A stretch of DNA of 24,477 nt. Source: a virus. A model generated the notes under the pieces. That model did not search any database. It saw only the letters and a program-made list of their open reading frames with translations, and was not told the origin of the DNA. Location: positions 1-24,477 of IMG/VR virus record IMGVR_UViG_3300033145_002875; one strand, 5' to 3'. Positions 13,904 through 20,536 of the stretch are shown piece after piece. The position numbers were made by a program, and so were the translations under genes. Positions within the stretch are counted from its first letter, which is position 1. Each line of letters begins with the position of its first letter.

Positions 13904-16102
13904 TTACCCGATTCCAAACGCCTGATTTTCCCTCGGCAATATTCCCCGAAGCCCGTCAAACCGCTCCTTGTAACTTTCCGCAAACACCCGGCTGTTCTCA
14001 AATTGCGCCATAAACACCGAATCATCGGAAGAGAGCGAAAACCCGTCCCGGTGCACGGCGTAAAAGCACCATTCATACCGGTCCAGGTCGGACCGGAAAA
14101 ACCCCGGCCGGTCCGGAGCCGTTTTCGATGTCGGCATATCCGCCAGCGTTTTGTCCGCCAGATCCTCAAGCCGCTTTACTTCCCCGGCCGGAAGTGCTTT
14201 TTGTTCCGGCTTGTCGTTAATGGCCGGGGTGGTCCGGATCACCGGCTGTTTTTGCACATACGGCAGGCTCTTCAACCCGTCCATATCCTCCATGGACGCC
14301 CCAAGGGCCAGCAGTTGCTGTTTGGTACGCTTGAGCATCCGGTTTTGCCGCGCCATCTCATACTTCACCCGATCGAGTCCGACCTGGTCCCCGAACGCCG
14401 CCGCCACCGGGTGAATGGCCTGTACCGCGTTGGCCTCGTCAACATACTGCCCGTCCGGCGTATAGACCCAGATCGTCTCCATATTCGCGGTATCGTACAT
14501 GGCGGTCATCGGGTGGGTGATGCCGTGCAGGGCGTCGGACTCGTAATCGATGCCGTAAAGCTTGACCCGGCATCGCCGGGGCGTGACGGTCTTACGCCAT
14601 AAAAATTCGTGGTTCAGCGCCTGAACATCCACCCCGGGACCGCGCCCCGCCTCAAGCACGGACAAGGGCGTATCTCCGCCCAGGCCGGAATGGGGCTGGT
14701 TGACATAGTAGGTGAAATAGGACCCGATCAGATGGGCCGCTTCCCGGATGTCCGGGATCCAGCCGGAGGTTTGGGCCTGGTGCCAGGCCTGGTGGAATTT
14801 TTCGTTTCGCATCATATGGGCGGGCTTGTCTGAGATGGACGTTCCGGAAAAGCTGGGGAACATCCGCTCGCCCTGTTCCTGCATGGTCAGATGGAACCGC
14901 TCGTTGATTTTGGCCTTTGCATTGAAGGGAATGGCAAACATTGTGGCTATGCCCAGGCGGGCGAACAGCCCGGTCATCTCCATCAGATCCACGTCCTCGC
15001 CCAGGAACACCTTGTTCTTAAAGGCCTTGCCGTTGTCCATATAGGCAACCTTGGGAATCATGCCCAGGAACATAATGGCCATACGCAGGGCCGAGGCCAC
15101 GGCGATGGTGTTTTCCGTGGGCATGAGCTGCCACCCCGCCGGAAACCGGCTCCGCCAGTCCATCCAGATAATCAGGGCCATGCGGCAGGGTTTGCCCGAT
15201 ACCGGATGCAGCACCTGGAAATTTAACACCTTCCCGTCGGCAACCACACAATCCCCGACGTTCAATTGATCCAGGTCCCGGGTGATATAGGACTGGAACT
15301 GGTCCTTGTACGCCTTCTCCCCGTCCCTGGCCAAGGCCAGCACATGCCCGTTCTTTTCCCCGTACTCCTTCAGCCACCGCCGGAACGTGTCGTCACTGGC
15401 TCTCTCATCAATCCCCAGGGCGTCAAGTGTGTACCGCGCCGCCCGGATGGACATGGCCACCGTGGGCCGCTGCTGGGACAGGTAGCATTTCAGCAACGCC
15501 TTTTTAGACTCTTCGGACAGGCTCCGGCTCCGCCATTTATTGGTGCCGTGAACTTTCCACCCCCCCCGGCCGTCGCACAGGGATACGTAGTTGTCCTTGC
15601 TTTTAAGCAGCTTTTTGTCCAGGGCGCGCAGGGTCTGGACGGCGACATCCCCAAGGGTCTCATGGACTTTGGGCATCAGTTGCCCGGCGTTATAGGCCAG
15701 TAAAAACGCGGCTGAAAATTCGCTTTTCTTTCCCCAGGGCGCGTTATTTGCCGCCTTTCGAAACGCATGGACCAGCCGGTATTTTGCCAGGCCGATCTCC
15801 CTGGCCGTGTCCGGTATCGCCGGCATGTCGTTGGGCAACACCGCCGGCAGGTTTTTCGGATCAACCGGAACCAGACCCCGTTTTTCCGCATGCACAACAG
15901 CCCCGGCTTGGCGCACATCCTCGGGCAAGAGCCGGAAGATGTAGCGCCGCTGTTTTCCGCCCCGCTTGGCCTTGGCCGTTGTCAGCCATCCTTCCTTCCG
16001 TGCCCTGAGTTGGATGGCCCGCTCGGTCTTTCCCATGGCCCTTGCGATGTCGCTTGCCGTGGGCTCGATTTCCCCGCCGTTGTTTTCGCGTAAGGGATCC
16101 AT
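13904..16102 (-). CDS. A: MuA-like DDE transposase
   Basis: The 732-aa product starts at ATG 16100-16102, which overlaps the upstream TAA (TAATG) and follows GGAGG. A frame 25 codons longer has no such signals. Domains in order are an N-terminal Mu-type winged helix (about 10-60, ASDIARAMGKTERAIQLRAR), I-beta/I-gamma end-binding domains (about 90-255), an RNase H-like core with VVADGK (Asp289), AYMDNGKAF (Asp356) and INERFH (Glu401), then a C-terminal beta domain and a basic tail. D-D spacing of 67 equals that of MuA (269/336). It catalyses replicative transposition together with the B ATPase. Confidence 0.92.
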   Translation of the reverse strand: MDPLRENNGGEIEPTASDIARAMGKTERAIQLRARKEGWLTTAKAKRGGKQRRYIFRLLPEDVRQAGAVVHAEKRGLVPVDPKNLPAVLPNDMPAIPDTAREIGLAKYRLVHAFRKAANNAPWGKKSEFSAAFLLAYNAGQLMPKVHETLGDVAVQTLRALDKKLLKSKDNYVSLCDGRGGWKVHGTNKWRSRSLSEESKKALLKCYLSQQRPTVAMSIRAARYTLDALGIDERASDDTFRRWLKEYGEKNGHVLALARDGEKAYKDQFQSYITRDLDQLNVGDCVVADGKVLNFQVLHPVSGKPCRMALIIWMDWRSRFPAGWQLMPTENTIAVASALRMAIMFLGMIPKVAYMDNGKAFKNKVFLGEDVDLMEMTGLFARLGIATMFAIPFNAKAKINERFHLTMQEQGERMFPSFSGTSISDKPAHMMRNEKFHQAWHQAQTSGWIPDIREAAHLIGSYFTYYVNQPHSGLGGDTPLSVLEAGRGPGVDVQALNHEFLWRKTVTPRRCRVKLYGIDYESDALHGITHPMTAMYDTANMETIWVYTPDGQYVDEANAVQAIHPVAAAFGDQVGLDRVKYEMARQNRMLKRTKQQLLALGASMEDMDGLKSLPYVQKQPVIRTTPAINDKPEQKALPAGEVKRLEDLADKTLADMPTSKTAPDRPGFFRSDLDRYEWCFYAVHRDGFSLSSDDSVFMAQFENSRVFAESYKERFDGLRGILPRENQAFGIG

Positions 16103-16800
16103 TATGCCTCCCGAAGGATTGCCGCCTTGGCTTCGTCCAGGCACAGCACCGCCGCTTCCCGGGACGTGGTTTTCCATTTTTGCGCCCGGGCGTCGCTCAC
16201 CGCGTTCAGGAGGGATTGGAGGCCGGATTTGAAATCGTCGGAAATCACCGTCTCACGGGCGATGCGGGTTTTAGTGCTCCCCAGCCGCTGTACCACCTCC
16301 GCCCCGACATACTCGCTCACCGTCCGTGCCACCAGGGCCGCCGTGATCCGGCCGTTGGGGGCGTGTGCAATCACGTGGCGCCATACGTCAAGCTGCTGGT
16401 CGGGTTCGAGACGGGTGAGGGGTCGGGCCTGGCGCTCGTTTTTTGGGAGGAGGCTTTCGGGGATTAACGGGATGTCGCTTTTTTCGGATTCATTTTGCGA
16501 CCCATGGGTCGCGTTTTTCAAATTCTTTATGACCTCTGTTGACGCGATATATCGTTGCGCATGCCGGATGTTCATCTCCCACAAATCCTTGCAATACCCC
16601 TCAAACGTCCGGTGGGTGCTGCGGTACAGCCGCTTTTCCCGGATTTCCGCCAGGGCCGAGCCCACCGCCACAAACCCAGTGAAATTCCGCTCGATCACGG
16701 TCTCCAGATCGGCCCGCCGCTTGTTCTCCTTCGATGACAGCGGTGAGATTTCAACCTCTTCGTCATCGTCATTTTTATAAATGGATAGTATGTCCGTCAT
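16102..16800 (-). CDS. ParB/KorB-like helical early protein
   Basis: The 232-aa product has a central DUF3102-type region (FTGFVAVGSALAEIREKRLY, THRTFEGYCKDLWEMNIRHA, QRYIASTEVIKNL) and then PKNERQARPLTRLEPDQQLD. These blocks are typical of mobile-element proteins with a ParB/KorB-like helix-turn-helix. AAAGGAGAT precedes ATG 16798-16800. Its TAA overlaps the transposase ATG, so translation is coupled. A role in phage DNA maintenance or transposition control is likely, but unproven. Confidence 0.7.
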   Translation of the reverse strand: MTDILSIYKNDDDEEVEISPLSSKENKRRADLETVIERNFTGFVAVGSALAEIREKRLYRSTHRTFEGYCKDLWEMNIRHAQRYIASTEVIKNLKNATHGSQNESEKSDIPLIPESLLPKNERQARPLTRLEPDQQLDVWRHVIAHAPNGRITAALVARTVSEYVGAEVVQRLGSTKTRIARETVISDDFKSGLQSLLNAVSDARAQKWKTTSREAAVLCLDEAKAAILREA

Positions 16801-16820
16801 CTCAATATCTCCTTTTGCCG

Positions 16821-17012
16821 TTAGTCCCTGTTTGCTTGATTTCCGTCATGGTGTTTGATATTTAACTTGAGGTTCCGATTTGTTTTTTCAATTCGGACAA
16901 GCGGCCGAATTTCTTTCATAAGGGCTTCAAAGTCCTTATCTTTTTTAGGTATCAACGGACTGTCGGGAGGGATATTGCATGGATCGTAAAAAACAATCTG
17001 ATTTTCAGTCAT
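16821..17012 (-). CDS. Small hypothetical early protein
   Basis: The 63-aa product begins MTENQIVFYDPCNIPPDSPL and has a basic C-terminus (NRNLKLNIKHH). AAAGGAGAT lies ahead of ATG 17010-17012. That leader is nearly identical over 20 bp to the leader of the following 232-aa gene, suggesting a duplicated ribosome binding site region. Its first 34 bp are antisense to the start of the plus-strand zinc-ribbon gene. No family recognised. Confidence 0.55.
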   Translation of the reverse strand: MTENQIVFYDPCNIPPDSPLIPKKDKDFEALMKEIRPLVRIEKTNRNLKLNIKHHDGNQANRD

Positions 17013-17296
17013 CTCATAATCTCCTTTCTTCAAAATACAAGGACACGCCTTATGGGCCTGCCTGTATTGAAATGGAAGCCGCTTGCTTAAAATGCGGCCA
17101 TATCTACAAAATAAAGATCCAGGAATCTGAAATAAGAAATGTCCTGTCTGAGGCACAGGCCGGGACCGCAATGATTGATGCGATACTTGCCCAGTCAGGC
17201 TGGGCAAGAACATTGGTTCAACGGAAAAATGGCCCCCTTGCTCTTTATTCCGTATGCCCCGACTGTGTTGAAAAAGATTTTCAAACATATTTCTAA
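16979..17296 (+). CDS. Zinc-ribbon protein on the plus strand
   Basis: The 105-aa product has two CxxC knuckles, ACLKCGHIYKIKI (Cys36, Cys39) and SVCPDCVEKDF (Cys93, Cys96), separated by a helical segment. It is a small zinc ribbon. GGGAGG lies 8 bp before ATG 16979. It opposes the early operon: its 5' end overlaps the start of the minus 63-aa gene by 34 bp, and its stop codon overlaps the stop of the minus I-gamma-like gene (CTAA). It is likely an inserted cargo gene expressed separately. Function unknown. Confidence 0.6.
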   Translation: MDRKKQSDFQSSHNLLSSKYKDTPYGPACIEMEAACLKCGHIYKIKIQESEIRNVLSEAQAGTAMIDAILAQSGWARTLVQRKNGPLALYSVCPDCVEKDFQTYF

Positions 17297-17505
17297 GCTC
17301 GCTGTAACGCTGTTTGGTGCTGAGCATTTTCACAGTATGCCTTCAACCACCGCCGAAGCGCCTCATCCGACGCCGCCACGGCAATCCCCTGCCGTTTCAG
17401 ATTAAACCGCGCCGCCCGGATCGCCATCATCATCGGCGGCCGGCACCGGTCCAGATAACATCTTAAAATTGCTTCTTTTATTGTCTTGCTGATCTGTTTC
17501 TTCAT
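17293..17505 (-). CDS. Free-standing transposase I-gamma-like DNA-binding domain
   Basis: The 70-aa product starts at ATG 17503-17505 behind AAGGAGG. Without gaps it aligns to residues about 194-252 of this phage's own transposase: KEAILRCYLDRCRPPMMMAI versus KKALLKCYLSQQRPTVAMSI, then ASDEALRRWLKAY versus ASDDTFRRWLKEY. About 29 of 59 positions are identical by eye. In MuA this is the I-gamma end-binding subdomain. A lone copy with its own ribosome binding site could bind phage ends or the enhancer and compete with the transposase, or it may be the remnant of a second transposase. It lies in the early operon. Confidence 0.7.
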   Translation of the reverse strand: MKKQISKTIKEAILRCYLDRCRPPMMMAIRAARFNLKRQGIAVAASDEALRRWLKAYCENAQHQTALQRA

Positions 17506-17587
17506 GGTGTCCTCCTTGTTCATTGAGTTGATTTGTGGTATTTGCTAAATTCTTTATCCCCCAGACGAATGAAAGGAACTCATCATC

Positions 17588-18145
17588 ATGAACCCCGAAA
17601 TCATCAATGGGATTATCTCCGCATGCCTCGGTTTTACAGGGGCAGTCATCGGCGGCGGCATCGGCGCAGCCGTCACCTTGACCCTGAGAAAAGAAAAATT
17701 TAAAAAAATCGTCTATGAAGAGCGTCTTGCCGCCTATAAAAAGATTCTCGGTCATGTAATTAAAATTTTCTTCTTTATTAATGTAGTTGCCAAGGTGTTC
17801 GACTCTGCGAAGTCCGCGACGCAGTTGAAAAAGTTGACTGACGAGGTCTTCGGTCTCTTTTTCAGCCTCGAAACGGCAAGGATGCTTGTCTCTAAGGATG
17901 TCAGCGAAAAAGCCGACGAGATCATTAAATTTCTTCCTGTCGCGTTCAAGAAACCAGAGCCGGAAAATAGCATCCAGGTTGGAAAGGATGCTGTATTTGC
18001 CGCGAATCTCATCAAGGATCTGGTTAATGCCATAAGAAGCGACTTGGGCACGGATGCGTTGTCTTACAGTATTGATAAAACGATTAAAGGGCTTGGGATA
18101 TTTATTCAAAATGACCGTTACGACAATAGACCCGCCGATAAATGA
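17588..18145 (+). CDS. Membrane-anchored helical protein (plus-strand cargo)
   Basis: The 185-aa product has one N-terminal TM segment (residues about 8-33, GIISACLGFTGAVIGGGIGA), then KFKKIVYEERLAAYKKIL, the start typical of many membrane-tethered helical proteins, and a soluble helical body. GAAAGGAA lies about 9 bp before ATG 17588. A 263-codon frame exists on the opposite strand but is low-complexity and cysteine/aspartate-biased over most of its length, so the plus strand is preferred. It sits against the direction of the early operon, like the zinc-ribbon gene. It could be a superinfection or defence factor, but nothing specific identifies it. Confidence 0.65.
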   Translation: MNPEIINGIISACLGFTGAVIGGGIGAAVTLTLRKEKFKKIVYEERLAAYKKILGHVIKIFFFINVVAKVFDSAKSATQLKKLTDEVFGLFFSLETARMLVSKDVSEKADEIIKFLPVAFKKPEPENSIQVGKDAVFAANLIKDLVNAIRSDLGTDALSYSIDKTIKGLGIFIQNDRYDNRPADK

Positions 18146-18189
18146 AAAAACAAACACGATGAGCCATAGCATGATGTACGCTTCCATCC

Positions 18190-18735
18190 TCACCCCCCAA
18201 CCCGCATGGTTTTTTTAAGTTCCGTCTGGGCCTGCTTAACCTGGTCCATCAAATCCTGAACTTTCAACAGGTTCAACCGTTGCCTTTCTGCTGCCGTCAC
18301 CACGGCCCCGCCCTCCGCCTCCGCAAAACACCGGGCCGGCTCCAGTGATCCGGTCACATGATGTATGGCAAACAGCAACACCGCAGGCATCTTGTATTCG
18401 GTGGGTTTTGCCAGCATGTTGTTAAGCATGTTGAGGGTGAGGGGCTTGAAACATTCCTTGGGATTTTTCGCCGCCTTTTCTTCTGTGCGGCCCAGATAGG
18501 CATTGATCCGGTCCACCGCATCCGCACGGGAAAGCCCGGACTTGTCAATCGCTTTTTTCACTGAGGCTGCCAGCAGGTTGCAGGCCTCGAAATCGTTGCT
18601 TGCACCGAGCCCGGCCGGCTGGTCGTAAGCATCTTGTAACTCCCTGGTGATATTCACCAGATCCGTAATGCGCTTTTCAAACTGAAAATCCAGGGCCATC
18701 TGGTTCGGATCGGGCGTGTTGCGTCTACGTGCCAT
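18190..18735 (-). CDS. Phage-conserved early protein, helical
   Basis: The 181-aa product has features I associate with a family common in Mu-like phages: LAASVKKAIDKSGLSRADAV, DRINAYLGR, CFKPLTLNMLNNMLAKPTEY, KMPAVLLFAIHHVTGSLEPA. The middle resembles a helix-turn-helix with toxin/antitoxin-like spacing. No named function is known to me. AGGAGGG precedes ATG 18733-18735. It is the first large gene after Ner in the early transcript. Confidence 0.7.
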   Translation of the reverse strand: MARRRNTPDPNQMALDFQFEKRITDLVNITRELQDAYDQPAGLGASNDFEACNLLAASVKKAIDKSGLSRADAVDRINAYLGRTEEKAAKNPKECFKPLTLNMLNNMLAKPTEYKMPAVLLFAIHHVTGSLEPARCFAEAEGGAVVTAAERQRLNLLKVQDLMDQVKQAQTELKKTMRVGG

Positions 18736-18796
18736 GTTTTGCCCTCCTGTTTGTCAATTTTAATGCCTTGATTTGACATTCGTTTTCTCGTTTTAT

Positions 18797-18820
18797 GTCT
18801 AAACTTATTCAGGTTTAGAC
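18797..18820. promoter_or_regulatory. Perfect 8-bp inverted repeat, operator candidate
   Basis: GTCTAAAC (18797-18804) and GTTTAGAC (18813-18820) are perfect inverted copies with an 8-bp spacer, in the 133-bp gap between Ner and the 181-aa gene. There is no T-run for a terminator on either strand. The GTTTAG half-site also occurs in the repeat copy at 20216-20221, so a shared repressor or Ner operator is plausible. Confidence 0.45.
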
Positions 18821-18868
18821 GTTGACCTTTCCGTCCAACCGGTGTAAGCTACAAGACAAAAATAAGGA

Positions 18869-19078
18869 TCAGCTTGCCAGGCGCGAATACCATTCCGGGA
18901 ATATCTCGTGCAGATCCCTTTTGATGGTCTTGGCAATCTCGCGTTCGATATGCGCCGCCCGTTTATGTTTGTGGACCACCTTGTTGACCATGGTGGCGGA
19001 AACACCCCGCCGCGCCGCAATGGCGGTTTGGGTTTCACCGGCGTCCTCAATGGCGTGCTTGATTTTTCGTGGGATCAT
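18869..19078 (-). CDS. ner: Ner-like helix-turn-helix regulator
   Basis: The 69-aa product has an HTH (AIEDAGETQTAIAARRGVSA, TMVNKVVHKHKRAAHIEREI) and ends HEIFPEWYSRL. This resembles the Ner/Nlp family, whose members end in a similar 'P-x-x-W/Y' segment. In Mu, Ner is the first early gene and turns down the early and repressor promoters. Position here, at the head of the early block facing the repressor, agrees. AAGGAAG precedes ATG 19076-19078. It could also be a general XRE-type regulator. Confidence 0.7.
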   Translation of the reverse strand: MIPRKIKHAIEDAGETQTAIAARRGVSATMVNKVVHKHKRAAHIEREIAKTIKRDLHEIFPEWYSRLAS

Positions 19079-19085
19079 GTTGAGC

Positions 19086-19106
19086 TTCCTTTTTTGGTTT
19101 TGGGTT
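19086..19106. repeat. Leader repeat, diverged copy 0
   Basis: TTCCTTTTTTGGTTTTGGGT lies between the divergent starts of ner (minus) and the 141-aa gene (plus). It matches the matching stretch of copy 4 (20550-20574) at about 20 of 21 positions. It lacks the AACGTAG block seen in copies 1-4. Confidence 0.6.
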
Positions 19107-19116
19107 GGATTAATAA

Positions 19117-19542
19117 ATGGCTAAAAACAACTCTGACAAAAATGAGAACGATGCAGACCGGATTGTTTCCCATATGGTACATTCCCAATCCGCCGGATGT
19201 CCGTTCAATGGGTTTGGCCCATGTGCCGGAAGCAGGTGCAGGTTTTACGTGCTTGTCCCGCCGGATGAGGAAAACCGTGCATGCATGATAGCGGCGACAT
19301 ATCTGTCCATTCGGATGCAACATACCCTTCAACAACTGGAGTCTTTGGCTGACGTCGCCGGCAATCCGCATTGGCCTCAAATTTCCGCTTTGCCGATTCG
19401 AATCGTTGAATCAGCAATTCGGTCTCTGGACTCTTTGGACGAGATCGCAACCCATCCAAAGATTGACCGAGGTCTGAAGCAAGACGTTCTAAAAATGAAG
19501 CGTGAACTTCGTGCTCGTTTAAATGCTTTTGCTGAGGAATAA
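19117..19542 (+). CDS. Cysteine-motif small protein, cassette 1
   Basis: The 141-aa product contains CPFNGFGPCAGSRCRFYVLV with Cys28, Cys36, Cys41, followed by Cys56: four cysteines that could hold a metal or Fe-S cluster. The C-terminal half is helical (RIVESAIRSLDSLDEIATHP). The start ATG 19117 follows repeat copy 0 without a clear Shine-Dalgarno. It is on the plus strand between repeats 0 and 1. The cysteine pattern and normal composition argue that it is real. A minus ORF (from 19567) is antisense to it. Confidence 0.65.
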   Translation: MAKNNSDKNENDADRIVSHMVHSQSAGCPFNGFGPCAGSRCRFYVLVPPDEENRACMIAATYLSIRMQHTLQQLESLADVAGNPHWPQISALPIRIVESAIRSLDSLDEIATHPKIDRGLKQDVLKMKRELRARLNAFAEE

Positions 19543-19567
19543 TGTCGTGGTTTTCGGAGTCTGACAT
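19205..19567 (-). CDS. Minus-strand cassette ORF 1 (antisense to the 141-aa gene)
   Basis: ATG at 19565-19567 follows AAAAGGAGC in repeat copy 1 with GGAG-N7-ATG spacing, the same as in copies 2-4. The frame gives 120 aa, beginning MSDSENHDIIPQQKHLNEHE. Only the first 8 codons are outside the plus-strand 141-aa gene, and the rest looks like antisense translation. Translation start is well supported. A functional long product is not. Confidence 0.3.
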   Translation of the reverse strand: MSDSENHDIIPQQKHLNEHEVHASFLERLASDLGQSLDGLRSRPKSPETELLIQRFESAKRKFEANADCRRRQPKTPVVEGYVASEWTDMSPLSCMHGFPHPAGQARKTCTCFRHMGQTH

Positions 19568-19572
19568 ATGAT

Positions 19573-19620
19573 CGCTCCTTTTAACGTAGGTTTCTTTTTT
19601 TTGGCTTAGGGTTAAACGTC
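19573..19620. repeat. Leader repeat copy 1
   Basis: Contains CTCCTTTTAACGTAGG, a T-run and a GGGTTAAACG end, shared with copies 2-4. Read on the minus strand it supplies AAAAGGAGC seven bases before ATG 19567. On the plus side it precedes a coiled-coil frame. Confidence 0.85.
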
Positions 19621-19791
19621 AAGAATATTTGGAGATAGACGCACTTTCCGAGCGTCTTGAGAAAGTAGAAAAACAGATTCTCCGGAAACCTGAAAAACAG
19701 CAGGACCGGGCGGGTGTCCATCAGCGGAATAAGAAACTCCATTGATTTGCACCATGCCCCTTCTGATGTTTCTAAATATGAGGTGTTGCAT
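19612..19791 (-). CDS. Minus-strand cassette ORF 2
   Basis: A 59-aa frame begins at ATG 19789-19791 behind the repeat copy 2 ribosome binding site (GGAG-N7-ATG). It ends with TAA inside repeat copy 1, so it exactly spans the two repeats. The product (MQHLIFRNIRRGMVQINGVS, FQVSGESVFLLSQDARKVRL) has protein-like composition. It is antisense to the coiled-coil frame at 19629-19745. No family recognised. This is the most credible of the four minus ORFs together with ORF 3. Confidence 0.4.
   Translation of the reverse strand: MQHLIFRNIRRGMVQINGVSYSADGHPPGPAVFQVSGESVFLLSQDARKVRLSPNILDV
19629..19745 (+). pseudogene. Coiled-coil gene remnant, cassette 2
   Basis: A plus frame reads LEIDALSERLEKVEKQIL, a strongly heptad-patterned helix, then a basic tail, and stops at 19745. 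No ATG or GTG is available before the upstream TAG inside repeat copy 1. The only near-start is TTG at 19629 without a Shine-Dalgarno. The most likely reading is a small helical gene whose 5' end was replaced at the repeat, as expected if repeats recombine. A TTG-started 38-aa protein is possible. Confidence 0.4.
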
Positions 19792-19795
19792 AAGA

Positions 19796-19835
19796 TTGCT
19801 CCTTTTAACGTAGGTTTCTTTTTTTTGGTTTAACG
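19796..19835. repeat. Leader repeat copy 2
   Basis: Shares GCTCCTTTTAACGTAGGTTT, the T-run and GGTTTAACG with the other copies, but lacks the internal AGGGTTAA segment of copies 1 and 3. It carries the minus-strand ribosome binding site for ORF 2 and lies 20 bp upstream of the plus gene at 19856. Confidence 0.85.
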
Positions 19836-19855
19836 ATTTATGGAGATTAAAACTC

Positions 19856-20044
19856 ATGGCCTCATCAACCTGTATTAAATGCGGTGGGCACTCGTTTGAA
19901 ATCGTTATCAAAGAACCGCGAGGTTCTGATTATAAGCTTACGTTCGTCCAGTGCAGCTCATGCGGCGGTGTCGTTGGCGTAATGGATTATTACAGTATCG
20001 GTGCAAAACTTCATAAAATTGAGAAGAAGCTGGGAATTTCCTGA
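19856..20044 (+). CDS. Small zinc-ribbon protein, cassette 3
   Basis: The 62-aa product has two CxxC pairs, STCIKCGGHSFEIVIKE (Cys6, Cys9) and VQCSSCGGVVGVMDYY (Cys33, Cys36), a compact zinc ribbon, then a short helix KLHKIEKKLG. GGAG lies about 10 bp before ATG 19856. It begins just after repeat copy 2. The paired knuckles make this a real gene. Zinc ribbons of this size often bind nucleic acid or RNA polymerase. Confidence 0.75.
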   Translation: MASSTCIKCGGHSFEIVIKEPRGSDYKLTFVQCSSCGGVVGVMDYYSIGAKLHKIEKKLGIS

Positions 20045-20180
20045 CAACGCAGCATAGGCCGTGTTTTTCAGCGAATTCTTCAGCATGGTTCTCATACAGG
20101 AACATGGCCTCTGGAATTGCCATGTTTTCAGGGATTACGCAGTAATAACCGTCATGCAGGTTGCTTTCGGTGTTCGGCAT
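19938..20180 (-). CDS. Minus-strand cassette ORF 3
   Basis: An 80-aa frame starts at ATG 20178-20180 with the repeat copy 3 ribosome binding site (GGAG-N7-ATG). The first 45 or so residues (HDGYYCVIPENMAIPEAMFL, YENHAEEFAEKHGLCCVV) lie outside the plus zinc-ribbon gene and look like a genuine protein. The remaining third is antisense to that gene and is basic and unlike a protein. The original 3' end may have been replaced, or the two genes may truly overlap tail to tail. Unknown function. Confidence 0.45.
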   Translation of the reverse strand: MPNTESNLHDGYYCVIPENMAIPEAMFLYENHAEEFAEKHGLCCVVRKFPASSQFYEVLHRYCNNPLRQRHRRMSCTGRT

Positions 20181-20185
20181 AGTGG

Positions 20186-20230
20186 CGCTCCTTTTAACGT
20201 AGGTTTCTTTTTTTTGGTTTAGGGTTAAAC
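20186..20230. repeat. Leader repeat copy 3
   Basis: Matches copies 1 and 4 over CTCCTTTTAACGTAG, the T-run and the GGGTTAAAC end. Here the end forms the dyad GTTTA-N4-TAAAC (GTTTAGGGTTAAAC), an operator-like site. It carries the minus-strand ribosome binding site for ORF 3. Confidence 0.85.
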
Positions 20231-20248
20231 AGGCGAAAGGACTTAATA

Positions 20249-20476
20249 ATGACTGAAAAACAAGCGTCGGAATCATCCGAACCGTGCACGGAGGGCAAGC
20301 TCCTTGCACTTTTTACCGTAATCGTAGGCCTTTCGCGGGCTCTTGTTAAATCCGGGAACCTGGATCGTGACCTGCTACATGCTGAGCTTGACAATGGGCT
20401 TGGGTGGCTCCGTCGCCATGATCCCCATGCCTGTCAGGCGTTTGAAGATCTGTTGCCGATGCTGAGGGATATTTAG
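20249..20476 (+). CDS. Small helical protein, cassette 4
   Basis: The 75-aa product (GKLLALFTVIVGLSRALVKS, AELDNGLGWLRRHDPHACQA) is helical and soluble. GAAAGGA lies 8 bp before ATG 20249, just after repeat copy 3. No family recognised. It is on the plus strand, pointing toward the repressor gene. Confidence 0.65.
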   Translation: MTEKQASESSEPCTEGKLLALFTVIVGLSRALVKSGNLDRDLLHAELDNGLGWLRRHDPHACQAFEDLLPMLRDI

Positions 20477-20531
20477 ATCCCCACCCGGGTGGCACATCGT
20501 GTCGGTTCCAGAAGTTTTTTGCGTCTGACAT
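20346..20531 (-). CDS. Minus-strand cassette ORF 4
   Basis: A 61-aa frame starts at ATG 20529-20531 behind the repeat copy 4 ribosome binding site (GGAG-N7-ATG). The first 18 codons (SDAKNFWNRHDVPPGWGS) are outside the plus 75-aa gene. The rest is antisense to it and rich in His, Gln and Asp, unlike a normal protein. The initial residues resemble those of ORF 1 (MSDSEN versus MSDAKN), as expected if the repeat and start codon were copied together. Confidence 0.35.
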   Translation of the reverse strand: MSDAKNFWNRHDVPPGWGSKYPSASATDLQTPDRHGDHGDGATQAHCQAQHVAGHDPGSRI

Positions 20532-20536
20532 AGAAT

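Noticed and set aside
16103-16177. A 25-codon longer transposase start
   Set aside because: It overlaps the upstream gene without a ribosome binding site. ATG 16102 has GGAGG and a TAATG junction.
17402-18187. A 263-codon minus frame starting with a clear TM segment
   Set aside because: Only the first 30 or so residues look like protein. The rest is antisense to the better plus gene at 17588-18145 and is biased in Cys, Asp and His. Kept only as a possible truncated gene in the findings.
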